A stretch of 15,417 bases of DNA from Selenomonadaceae bacterium UBA3796. Its GTDB lineage: Bacteria; Bacillota; Negativicutes; Selenomonadales; Selenomonadaceae. Below the pieces are notes generated by a model. The model saw nothing but the letters and a program-made list of their open reading frames with translations, searched no databases and had not been told where the DNA came from. The translations under genes and the position numbers were made by a program. Position 1 is the first letter of the stretch; every line of letters begins with the position of its first letter. This document shows, in pieces, positions 1 to 6,235 of the stretch. Location of the stretch: NCBI GenBank assembly GCA_002369175.1, contig DFES01000006.1, positions 1-15,417 on the forward strand. The letters are read 5' to 3'.

Positions 1-21
1 GATCCAGAGAAGAGGGAGAGG

Positions 22-51
22 CGAGGTCGTTTTGGCCTTGTCTTTTATTTT
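22..51 (+). terminator. Candidate intrinsic terminator of a gene left of the window
   Basis: A 7-bp stem (22-28 with 34-40, including two G-U pairs) closes a 5-nt loop and runs into a T-rich tract at 41-51. No start-to-stop gene is seen around it, so it would serve a gene that ends before the window. In Negativicutes and Bacillota ymdB often follows rny, but no rny C-terminus is recognisable in the first 66 bases. The stem is short and partly wobble-paired, so the call is tentative. Confidence 0.35.
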
Positions 52-137
52 GTCTGTCCGAAATAGAGGATTTCATGTAAAATTCACGAATATGATTTAA
101 ATATTAAGGATAGAAATCATTTCAACACTGAATGAGT

Positions 138-159
138 CTCCCGCTTCCATAAGCGGGAG
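138..159. repeat. Perfect 9-bp inverted repeat (hairpin) in the ymdB upstream region
   Basis: Bases 138-146 (CTCCCGCTT) are exactly complementary to 151-159 (AAGCGGGAG) around a CCAT loop. No T-tract follows, so it is not an ordinary terminator on the + strand. It lies immediately before the larger inverted repeat at 163-240. Together they may form one structured RNA or one dispersed palindromic intergenic repeat; the sequence alone does not decide which. Confidence 0.6.
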
Positions 160-162
160 TGA

Positions 163-240
163 GAGCCTGTATCGCGTGGGTGGGGGCGGAGCGAAGCGGT
201 ATCCCCCACCCACAAGAAGTCAATCCGCGCGATATGGCTT
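163..240. repeat. Long imperfect palindrome with 11-bp GC-rich apical stem
   Basis: The core is a perfect 11-bp stem, 176-186 (GTGGGTGGGGG) with 203-213 (CCCCCACCCAC), around a 16-nt loop. Below it TATCGC (170-175) can pair with GCGATA (229-234), leaving a one-sided bulge at 214-228. Below that AGCC (164-167) can pair with GGCT (236-239), and G163 with T240. Three nested helices in 78 bases, with no open reading frame, suggest a folded RNA or a MITE/REP-like intergenic repeat. It ends about 70 bases before the ymdB start, so it could be in that gene's leader. No named RNA family is recognised. The rest of 1-309 shows no supported gene. Confidence 0.5.
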
Positions 241-309
241 GTCGTGCTCCTGAAAATACCGACGTGGATTGAAACAATCGATAGGTTTGTTGTATAGAAA
301 GGGATACGC

Positions 310-1086
310 ATGAAAATCATGCTGGTGGGGGATGTCATTGGGCGTCCCGGCAGAAGATCCTTCAGGGAGCATACGCCGAGACTTCGGAAGGAAAAGGGAA
401 TCGACATCGTCATCGTGAACGGCGAGAATTCCGCAGGCGGGAAGGGGATTACCAGAAAATCCCTGGATGAACTCTATCAGGGGGGCGCAGACATCGTTAC
501 ATCGGGCAACCATGTCTGGGACAAGAAGGAGGTGTTGGAGTTCATTGACAGAGAGCCCTTCCTCATCCGTCCGGCAAACTATCCGGAGGGGGCGCCGGGA
601 AAGGGCTTCTGTATTTATCCCTTCAAGGCCAAGAACATCGGCGTCATCAATCTTTCCGGGCGTACTTTCATGCCTGCCTTGGACTGCCCCTTTCAGAAAG
701 CGGAGCAGCTCCTGCGGGAAATGGATGGGAGGTGCGATGTGATCCTGCTGGATTTCCATGCAGAGGCCACCTCGGAAAAAATGGCCATGGGTTGGCATCT
801 GGATGGCCGCCTTCAATGCCTTGTGGGAACCCACACCCATGTGCAGACGGCAGATGAACGCATCCTGCCCAAAGGCACAGCCTATATCACGGATCTTGGC
901 ATGGTGGGTCCATGGAATTCCATTCTGGGGGTCAAGGCGGATATTGTTGTGGACAAATTTCTCAGGGCTCTTCCCTCGCGTTTTGATCTGGCGGAGGCTC
1001 CCAATGTTTATTCCGCTGTTGTCCTGGAAGTGGATGACAGGACGAATGCGGCCGTTGGGATTGAGCGGGTGATGATTCGGGAGTGA
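310..1086 (+). CDS. ymdB: YmdB-family (TIGR00282) metallophosphoesterase
   Basis: The 258-residue product matches the YmdB/TIGR00282 family in length and in all metal-binding positions. GDVIGRPG lies at the N-terminus with D8, NGEN gives E39 and N40, GNHVWD gives N67 and H68, H150 lies in DFHAE, and GTHTH supplies H175 and H177. A typical TDLGMVGP stretch follows. In Bacillus subtilis YmdB is a cytoplasmic di-metal phosphodiesterase active on 2',3'-cyclic nucleotides in vitro; it interacts with RNase Y and affects biofilm and motility decisions. The same reaction is inferred here. The ATG at 310 has a GAAAGGG ribosome site (297-303) with 6-nt spacing. spoVS follows after 145 bp, a common arrangement. 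Confidence in the family is high; the physiological substrate is unknown. Confidence 0.95.
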   Translation: MKIMLVGDVIGRPGRRSFREHTPRLRKEKGIDIVIVNGENSAGGKGITRKSLDELYQGGADIVTSGNHVWDKKEVLEFIDREPFLIRPANYPEGAPGKGFCIYPFKAKNIGVINLSGRTFMPALDCPFQKAEQLLREMDGRCDVILLDFHAEATSEKMAMGWHLDGRLQCLVGTHTHVQTADERILPKGTAYITDLGMVGPWNSILGVKADIVVDKFLRALPSRFDLAEAPNVYSAVVLEVDDRTNAAVGIERVMIRE

Positions 1087-1231
1087 AAATCTTTTTTTTC
1101 GGAAGGATTTTTCCGGAGTTTGCAGAATATCTTCATAATGAATTATGTTGCAATGGATTCAGTAGTTGTGAGGAGCCACAGGGAGTAATGATTCCCGAAG
1201 GTTTCGACATCCAAGAGAGGACGTGCTAATC
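1087..1231. other. ymdB-spoVS intergenic spacer with T8 tract, hairpin and short inverted repeat
   Basis: This 145-bp gap is the largest between genes after the left edge. It starts with an eight-T run (1092-1099) preceded only by weak A/T pairing, then a 6-bp hairpin at 1100-1115 (CGGAA with TTCCG plus one G-T pair). An exact 6-bp inverted repeat, CATAAT-GA-ATTATG, lies at 1134-1147. It may hold a spoVS promoter or operator, but no convincing -35/-10 pair stands out. It encodes no supported protein. Confidence 0.35.
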
Positions 1232-1492
1232 GTGGAGGTATTGAAAGTATCCGCAAAGTCGAACCCGAATTCTGTCGCCGGGGCATTGGCAGGTGTCCTG
1301 AGGGAGAATGGCAGCGCCGAGATGCAGGCAATCGGTGCCGGAGCCCTCAACCAGGCCGTCAAGGCGGTGGCCATTGCCCGTGGCTTTGTAGCCCCTCATG
1401 GAGTGGATCTTATCTGTATTCCTGCTTTTACCGATATCAAGATCGAAGGTGAAGAGCGCACGGCGATCAAGCTGATTGTGGAGCCGCGGTGA
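1232..1492 (+). CDS. spoVS: Stage V sporulation protein S
   Basis: The 86-residue product is nearly the textbook SpoVS sequence. It opens with EVLKVSAKSNPNSVAGALAG, continues with IGAGALNQAVKAVAIARGFV, and ends with EERTAIKLIVEPR. SpoVS is a small Alba-like dimeric protein, probably nucleic-acid binding; in B. subtilis it is needed for spore coat/cortex progression and affects septation. The GTG at 1232 is preferred because it gives the family length and start, and a GAGAGGA site at 1215-1221 lies 10 nt upstream. An in-frame GTG at 1223 would be only about 1 nt from that site. The gene sits between ymdB and a PHP gene. SpoVS also occurs in non-sporulating bacteria, so its presence does not show that this organism makes spores. 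Confidence 0.95.
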   Translation: MEVLKVSAKSNPNSVAGALAGVLRENGSAEMQAIGAGALNQAVKAVAIARGFVAPHGVDLICIPAFTDIKIEGEERTAIKLIVEPR

Positions 1493-1528
1493 AGACGAGC
1501 CCCGGTTTCGGGATGGGAGTGGATAAGT

Positions 1529-2362
1529 ATGCCAAGTGATTTGCACATGCATACGGCATTCTCAGACGGGAAGTTCACGCCTGAAGAGCTCGTGGCAGCT
1601 GCAAAGGCCGCTGGATTGAAGTACATTGCGATTACGGATCATGATACGGTGGAGGGAATCCGTCATCTCTATGAGAATGGCCTGTATCCGTCCAGAGGAA
1701 TCCATATCATTCCGGGAATTGAGTTCCATGCGCATCATCCGGTTCAGGAAATTCATATTCTGGGTTACAATATCGATATTTATCACCGCGATTTGGCGGA
1801 TAAGCTCAATGAGGTGACAGAGGCTCGCTGGACCCGGTTCAGCGAAATGGTAGCAAAGCTTCGGCAGGAAGGCTATAACATCAATGAGACGGATGTTCTG
1901 ACCCTGGCGGGGACAAGCCGAGCCATCAGCCGTTCCCATGTGGGCCGCGTATTGGTGAAGAAGGGCTATTTCCCGACGGTGCGGGAGGCATTCAGTGCAG
2001 TCCTGGAGAAGGGAAAATCCTGTTATGTGCCTCATTTCCGTTTGGAGCCGGAGGATATCATTTCCATCATCAAACGGGCGGGAGGGATTCCCGTTTTGGC
2101 GCATCCCAGGATGGTTCATGATGATGCTCTGGTAGAATCCCTCTGCCAGAGAGGGATTGAGGGTCTGGAGGTATTCTATCCGAAGCATGACGCGGCGGAT
2201 GTCAGGCACTATATGGAAATGGCAGAGAAGTATCATCTGCTTGTGACGGGTGGATCCGACTTCCACGGTTTTCCCACGAGGTATCCAGCGGAAGTGGGAG
2301 TATTTACGGTTGAGGATAAATGGGCGGAGAAGATTTTCCGCGTGGAGAAAGCACTTGGATAG
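1529..2362 (+). CDS. PHP-domain phosphoesterase, RNase AM / nucleoside 3',5'-bisphosphate phosphatase-like
   Basis: The 277-residue protein is a stand-alone PHP-fold metal hydrolase. Motif 1 is DLHMHT with D4, H6, H8 and a downstream D13. Motif 2 is ITDHDT with D37, H38 and D39. E65 and H76 follow, then H137 in SHVGR, H192 in LAHP, and D244 and H246 in GGSDFHG. These match the trinuclear metal site of the E. coli YciV (RNase AM, RnmA) group. Members trim 5' ends of RNA or remove phosphate from 3',5'-nucleoside bisphosphates. RNA- or nucleotide-directed activity is therefore likely but inferred; other PHP phosphatases share the motifs. The ATG at 1529 has a GGGAGTGG site at 1515-1522. The gene lies 36 bp after spoVS and 17 bp before the next gene, consistent with cotranscription. 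Confidence 0.85.
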   Translation: MPSDLHMHTAFSDGKFTPEELVAAAKAAGLKYIAITDHDTVEGIRHLYENGLYPSRGIHIIPGIEFHAHHPVQEIHILGYNIDIYHRDLADKLNEVTEARWTRFSEMVAKLRQEGYNINETDVLTLAGTSRAISRSHVGRVLVKKGYFPTVREAFSAVLEKGKSCYVPHFRLEPEDIISIIKRAGGIPVLAHPRMVHDDALVESLCQRGIEGLEVFYPKHDAADVRHYMEMAEKYHLLVTGGSDFHGFPTRYPAEVGVFTVEDKWAEKIFRVEKALG

Positions 2363-2379
2363 CAGGAGAGGAATACAGG

Positions 2380-3213
2380 ATGGATGTTATTGCATTAGTC
2401 GGCCCCAGCGGGACCGGGAAAAGCCATCGCGCACTCATGGTGGCGCAGCAGCAGCATGCGGATGCAATCATTGATGACGGTATTCTCATCAAGGACGGCA
2501 AGATCATTGCCGGCCATTCCGCAAAGACAGAGAAGAGCAAGATCATGGCAGTGCGACGGGCGATTTTTGTTCTGCCCGGCCATGCAGAGGAGGTCCGGAA
2601 AGCCATTCAGGAGGTGCTGCCTCATCGGATGCTGGTTCTGGGAACGTCGGAGAATATGGTGCATAAGATCGCAAGGATATTGAACCTGCCCTCGATTGCC
2701 AAAGTCATTCGCATTGAGGATATTGCGAGCAAGGCAGAGATGGCGCAGGCGCAGATTTCCCGTCTGAAGGAGGGAAAGCACATCATTCCCGTCCCTACGA
2801 TTGAGTTGAAGCCCCATTTTTCCGGGTATCTCATTGATCCCCTGCAGTCCCTTTTCAAGCGCTCGCCCACCAAACGGCGCCGTTTGGGGGAAAAATCCAT
2901 TGTACGTCCGATTTTCAGCTATTATGGGAAGCTGATCATTGATGATTCCGTCATCAAGTCCATTGTGGAGAGCGCAGTGGGGGCAAAGGAATTCGTGAAG
3001 AAAATAGGGCATATCCACATCGGGCATCTCTGGAAAGGGGATGAGGATCAGGGGCTCAAGATTTCCTGTGAGATCACCCTGTCCTACGGAAACCATCTGC
3101 CAACGCTCATAGCCCAGACACAGCAGAGGGTCAGAGAAGCCGTGGAGTTCATGACGGGCATGGTGGTGCATGAGATCAACATCATGGTGAAGGCGCTCTA
3201 TGTAGAGGCGTAA
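2380..3213 (+). CDS. P-loop domain fused to C-terminal Asp23/Gls24 domain
   Basis: This is a 277-residue protein of two parts. The N-terminus carries a clear Walker A motif, GPSGTGKS (residues 8-15), followed by alternating hydrophobic strands, for example ADAIIDDGIL and RMLVLGTSE. A classical Walker B is not obvious. A basic linker containing KRSPTKRRR leads to residues about 183-272, which resemble Asp23/Gls24 envelope-stress proteins: a VESAVGAKEFV segment, a SCEITLSYG strand, a QTQQRVREAVEFMTG helix and a final HEINIMVKAL strand. Plain Asp23 proteins lack a P-loop, so ATP-dependent assembly or a membrane-linked role is possible but not shown. The ATG at 2380 has an AGGAGAGG site at 2364-2371; an upstream in-frame ATG at 2320 lies inside the PHP gene and lacks comparable support. 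No gene symbol is assigned. Confidence 0.8.
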   Translation: MDVIALVGPSGTGKSHRALMVAQQQHADAIIDDGILIKDGKIIAGHSAKTEKSKIMAVRRAIFVLPGHAEEVRKAIQEVLPHRMLVLGTSENMVHKIARILNLPSIAKVIRIEDIASKAEMAQAQISRLKEGKHIIPVPTIELKPHFSGYLIDPLQSLFKRSPTKRRRLGEKSIVRPIFSYYGKLIIDDSVIKSIVESAVGAKEFVKKIGHIHIGHLWKGDEDQGLKISCEITLSYGNHLPTLIAQTQQRVREAVEFMTGMVVHEINIMVKALYVEA

Positions 3214-3220
3214 GAAACGA

Positions 3221-3266
3221 GAAAGCCGATTGCGGGATGGAGGATCCTTTCGCAGTCGGTTTCTTT
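3221..3266 (+). terminator. Long hairpin between the Asp23 gene and cobO, probable terminator or attenuator
   Basis: Bases 3221-3224 and 3226-3234 pair with 3251-3263, giving 13 base pairs with one bulged G (3225) and one G-T pair. A further 4-bp stem, GGAT (3235-3238) with ATCC (3244-3247), displays a GGAGG loop. The 3' arm ends in TTTC and is followed by TTT, making a T-rich stretch at 3260-3266. It starts 7 bp after the preceding stop codon and ends about 20 bases before the cobO start. That position suits a terminator of the ymdB-asp23 group, or a leaky attenuator before the cobalamin operon. The T-run is short and interrupted, so read-through is plausible. Confidence 0.6.
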
Positions 3267-3287
3267 GCATATGTGCGGGGAGTAAGC

Positions 3288-3860
3288 ATGCTTCAGGTAT
3301 ATACGGGAAACGGAAAAGGAAAGACAACGGCGGCCATCGGGCTTGCGATTCGCGCGCTGGGTGCCGGGAAAAAAGTCTATATCATGCAGTTCATGAAGAG
3401 CTTTGCCTATAGTGAGCAGAAGGTGCTTCGGGAATTTGCGCCGCAGCTTCTGCTGGAGACGACGGGAAAGCCTTTCTTCCTTGCGGAGGAAGGCATGCTC
3501 ACGGAAGAAGAACGGAGAAAATGGGGAGATGAGGTGGTGGTATTTCCCAAGGGAAAGCCACCGCAGGAATACAAGGCTCTCCTGGAAGCCGGCCTGCAAA
3601 GAGCAGGGGAGGTGGCTGCAGGGGGAGGGTATGACCTGGTGATCCTCGATGAGCTCAATGTGGCGCTGGCGTTTCAGCTCGTATCGCGGGAGGCTGCAGA
3701 AGAAGTGCTGGAGAAGATCCCGCCTGCAGCAGAGGTTGTCTTGACCGGAAGGAAGGCTCCGTCCTGGCTCATGGAGCGCGCCGATCTGGTGACGGATATG
3801 CAGGAGGTCAGGCATTATTATCGGCAGGGGATTCCTGCCCGGCGGGGAATCGAGAATTGA
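3288..3860 (+). CDS. cobO: Corrinoid adenosyltransferase, CobO/BtuR (CobA) type
   Basis: The 190-residue product belongs to the CobO/BtuR/CobA family, which transfers the 5'-deoxyadenosyl group from ATP to cob(I)alamin or cob(I)yrinic acid a,c-diamide. The inverted-type P-loop GNGKGKTT is at residues 7-14. LDELN (D121, E122) lies mid-protein, and the family's C-terminal stretch ends in RHYYRQGIPARRGIEN. The ATG at 3288 is chosen because GGGGAG at 3276-3281 is correctly spaced and the family begins just before the P-loop. An in-frame ATG at 3237 would add 17 unrelated residues and lies inside the hairpin at 3221-3266. It is the first gene of the cobalamin operon. It makes adenosyl-cobyrinate a,c-diamide for CbiP and can also serve in salvage. 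Confidence 0.93.
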   Translation: MLQVYTGNGKGKTTAAIGLAIRALGAGKKVYIMQFMKSFAYSEQKVLREFAPQLLLETTGKPFFLAEEGMLTEEERRKWGDEVVVFPKGKPPQEYKALLEAGLQRAGEVAAGGGYDLVILDELNVALAFQLVSREAAEEVLEKIPPAAEVVLTGRKAPSWLMERADLVTDMQEVRHYYRQGIPARRGIEN

Positions 3861-3878
3861 TCTTGGGAAAGGCAGGGG

Positions 3879-4997
3879 ATGGGGGTGTCCGGGAAGGAAC
3901 TTCGCGGCGGATATACTACGGGGGCTTGTGCTGCGGCGGGAGTGAAGGCCTGCCTGCTTTTTCTGCAGGGGGAATATTGCGGGCGGGTGGAACTTACTGC
4001 TCTTGACGGAACGCCGCTTCATATACCGGTGAAGGATGTTTGCCTGCGAGGGGAAGGCGCCCGGGCGGAAATCGTGAAGTTTTCCGGGGACGATCCGGAT
4101 ATCACCAACGGTGTGTCTGTTTTCGTGGAGGTCAGGAGACTGCCCGATGGAGGCGGCATCATCTTTCACGCAGGAGAGGGTGTCGGACATGTGACAAAAC
4201 CGGGACTTTCGGTTCCCGTTGGAGAACCCGCCATAAATCCCGGCCCGCGGCAGCTGATGCGAAATGTGGTGGAGGAATGTCTGGGCTTGGGAGCCGGAGT
4301 GGAGGTGACGATTTCCATTCCCACGGGGAAGGAATTGGCGGGAAGGACGTTGAATCCTATTTTAGGGATTGAGGGCGGCCTTTCCGTTATCGGCACAACA
4401 GGCGTTCTTCGCCCCATGTCAGAAGAGGGCTTCCGGAATGCTCTCCTGCCGCAGATCGATGTGGCTCAGGCGGCAGGCTTTTCTTCCCAGGTTTTTGTGC
4501 CGGGGAAAATCGGGGAAAATATCGCGCTATCCTGCGGGATTCCCGGAGGAGCCATTGTCCAGACAAGCAACTTCATCGGTTTTATGCTGGAGAAGGCGGC
4601 GGAGAGAGGCGTGGAAGCCGTCCTGCTGTTCGGCCATCCTGGAAAGCTTGCCAAGGTGGCGGCAGGCGTGTTCTATACCCATAACCGCATCGGCGATGCC
4701 CGCATGGAAACCATGGCGGCATATGGCGCAGCGGAGGGGCTTTCCCCGGCGGGGGCCCGGCGCATTCTCGCATCAGCGACCACAGAGGAGGCGCTGGCCG
4801 TATTGGAGGAGGCCGGTCTTGCATCAAGGGTCTGCAGGATTCTTGCGGAAAGGGCAAGCCTGCGGGCAGAGCGCTATCTTTTCGGAAAAGTGAGGATAGG
4901 GACGGTCATGGTGACTTTGAAGGGCAGTATTTTGGGAATGGATCAGCAGGCAAAAAGGATAGGAGAGGAGCTTCATTGGAAACTTCGGGAAGTATGA
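3879..4997 (+). CDS. cbiD: Cobalt-precorrin-5B C(1)-methyltransferase CbiD
   Basis: The 372-residue product has the CbiD signature GYTTGACAAA (residues 11-20). Further family segments are the SIPTGKELAGRTLN region, the glycine-rich IEGGLSVIGTTG stretch, and FGHPGKLAKVAAG from residue 251. CbiD methylates C-1 of cobalt-precorrin-5B using S-adenosylmethionine to give cobalt-precorrin-6A. It occurs in the cobalt-early (anaerobic) pathway, so it is the diagnostic enzyme here. The ATG at 3879 has a GAAAGG site at 3867-3872; a GTG two codons later (3885) is a possible alternative. It starts 18 bp after cobO, and its stop lies within the first codons of cbiE, indicating translational coupling. Confidence 0.95.
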   Translation: MGVSGKELRGGYTTGACAAAGVKACLLFLQGEYCGRVELTALDGTPLHIPVKDVCLRGEGARAEIVKFSGDDPDITNGVSVFVEVRRLPDGGGIIFHAGEGVGHVTKPGLSVPVGEPAINPGPRQLMRNVVEECLGLGAGVEVTISIPTGKELAGRTLNPILGIEGGLSVIGTTGVLRPMSEEGFRNALLPQIDVAQAAGFSSQVFVPGKIGENIALSCGIPGGAIVQTSNFIGFMLEKAAERGVEAVLLFGHPGKLAKVAAGVFYTHNRIGDARMETMAAYGAAEGLSPAGARRILASATTEEALAVLEEAGLASRVCRILAERASLRAERYLFGKVRIGTVMVTLKGSILGMDQQAKRIGEELHWKLREV

Positions 4998-5662
4998 GCC
5001 ATAAGATTGTTGTGGTGGGAATCGGCCCCGGACATCCGGAGTATATGCTCCCGGCAGCCCGTCAAAGGATTCTCGGCGCAAAGGTTCTTGTGGGCGGAAG
5101 GAGGGCACTGTCCCAATTTTCGTCAAAGGATCAGATCACCATGGCGGTGACCCGGGATATTCCGGCTGTTCTTGCATTTATTCGAGTGCAGCTTTCCCGG
5201 TCGGATGTGGTGGTCATGGTTTCCGGGGATCCGGGCTATTATTCCATGCTGGATGCATTGCGGCGGGAATTTCCCCGGGACAGGATGGAAGTGATTCCCG
5301 GCATCAGTTCCCTGCAAATGGCTTTTTCCCGCCTTGCTCTTCCGTGGCATGATGCAAGGCTGCTCAGTTTTCATGGGCGGCGACCGGAAAAGGAGCAGCT
5401 TGCCTATCGGCCCGGAGCGCTTCTGGGGCTGCTTACGGACGGGGAATATCATTCCAAGAAGATTTCGGCTCTGCTCATGGAGATGGGCTGGCCGGAGGAA
5501 ACGGAAATGTTCATCTGTGAGAGGCTTTCCTACGAGGATGAGGAAATTACGGCGTTGACACTGTCGGAAGCTGCAGCACGGGAGGCTGTCGGGAACTGCG
5601 TTTTGATTGTTTGGGACAAGGCAGGAGGAGAAATTTATGCACCACTTGGGAATGGACGATGA
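4976..5662 (+). CDS. cbiE: Cobalt-precorrin-7 C(5)-methyltransferase CbiE
   Basis: This is an S-adenosylmethionine-dependent tetrapyrrole methylase of the CbiE group, about 228 residues. GIGPGHPE near the N-terminus (from residue 15) and VSGDPGYYS (about 82-90) form the expected binding loops, with PGISSLQ following. CbiE adds the C-5 methyl group late in corrin assembly and works with CbiT; in the aerobic pathway the two are fused as CobL. Two starts compete. The TTG at 4976 has an excellent AGGAGAGGAG site (4961-4970) with 5-nt spacing. The ATG at 4994 overlaps the cbiD stop as ATGA and better matches the family N-terminus, but lacks a well-spaced site. The longer form is reported; the true protein may lack the first six residues. 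cbiT begins 26 bp before this gene ends. Confidence 0.9.
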   Translation: METSGSMSHKIVVVGIGPGHPEYMLPAARQRILGAKVLVGGRRALSQFSSKDQITMAVTRDIPAVLAFIRVQLSRSDVVVMVSGDPGYYSMLDALRREFPRDRMEVIPGISSLQMAFSRLALPWHDARLLSFHGRRPEKEQLAYRPGALLGLLTDGEYHSKKISALLMEMGWPEETEMFICERLSYEDEEITALTLSEAAAREAVGNCVLIVWDKAGGEIYAPLGNGR

Positions 5663-6212
5663 TGCGTTCATCAGAGGGATGGTACCCATGACGAAACGGG
5701 AAATACGCATCCTTACTCTGGCAAAGGCGAGAATCCGTCGGGACAGCGTGGTGTACGATATCGGTGCAGGAACGGGGTCTCTCTCCATTGAGGCGGCCTT
5801 CCAGGCAGAGGAAGGCCACGTCTACGCCATTGAGCGGAATCCGGAGGGCGTGAAGCTCATTTGCGAAAATGCAAAAAAATTTCAAGTGAAGAACCTGACG
5901 GTTCTTCATGAGGAAGCACCGGCGGGACTGGAGGGACTTCCGGAGTGTGACGCAGTTCTCATCGGCGGTAGCGGCGGCCATTTGGCACAACTTCTGGATG
6001 CACTGGACGGGAAGCTGAGACATGGAGGACGGATTGTACTCAACTGCATTACCGTGCAAACGCTCATGCAATGCATTGAATACATGCGAGAAAGACAGGA
6101 CTATACCTATGAGGCTGTGCAGGTCCAGGTCAGCTGTTTGCAGCAGGTGGGACCGTACGACATGGCGAAGGCGTGCAACCCCGTCTATATTGTGGACTGC
6201 ACAAAGGAGTAA
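5637..6212 (+). CDS. cbiT: Cobalt-precorrin-6B C(15)-methyltransferase (decarboxylating) CbiT
   Basis: The 191-residue protein has a class I Rossmann methyltransferase fold: the SAM loop YDIGAGTGSLSIEAA begins at residue 40 with D41, then an acidic residue in YAIERNPEG, and AVLIGGSGG further on. The N-terminal PMTKREIR segment is typical of CbiT/CobL-C. The enzyme methylates C-15 and removes the C-12 acetate carboxyl of cobalt-precorrin-6B. The ATG at 5637 follows an ideal AGGAGGAG site (5623-5630) with 6-nt spacing. This site lies inside cbiE, so the two genes overlap by 26 bp and are translated as a pair. It is separate from cbiE, as usual in anaerobic-pathway organisms. Confidence 0.95.
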   Translation: MHHLGMDDDAFIRGMVPMTKREIRILTLAKARIRRDSVVYDIGAGTGSLSIEAAFQAEEGHVYAIERNPEGVKLICENAKKFQVKNLTVLHEEAPAGLEGLPECDAVLIGGSGGHLAQLLDALDGKLRHGGRIVLNCITVQTLMQCIEYMRERQDYTYEAVQVQVSCLQQVGPYDMAKACNPVYIVDCTKE

Positions 6213-6235
6213 CTATACGGGAGGCTGGATGGAGA

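Noticed and set aside
1..66. Open frame at the left edge as the tail of rny or recX
   Set aside because: All three + frames give short stretches without recognisable C-terminal residues of either family.
177..189. G-rich run considered as a G-quadruplex
   Set aside because: Only two full G-runs plus a GG are present on this strand, and the run is better explained by its perfect pairing with 203-212.
269..298. TTGAAA - 18 nt - TATAGA resembling a sigma-A promoter before ymdB
   Set aside because: Transcription would start near 305, on top of the start codon at 310 and downstream of the ribosome-binding site (297-303), so it would not make a useful ymdB message.
1100..1115. Hairpin after ymdB considered as a terminator
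   Set aside because: The T-run precedes the hairpin on the + strand, and no T-run follows it on either strand, so it does not have the intrinsic terminator form.
3237..3287. Upstream ATG giving cobO 17 extra residues
   Set aside because: The extension lies within the hairpin at 3221-3266, has no suitable ribosome site, and is absent from the family; ATG 3288 has GGGGAG at proper spacing.
2395..3327. 310-codon minus-strand open frame opposite the Asp23 fusion gene
   Set aside because: The + strand protein has clear P-loop and Asp23 features; the opposite frame has no family resemblance.
3198..4190. 330-codon minus-strand open frame across cobO and cbiD
   Set aside because: It spans two well-supported + strand genes and their gap, with no recognisable motif in its translation.
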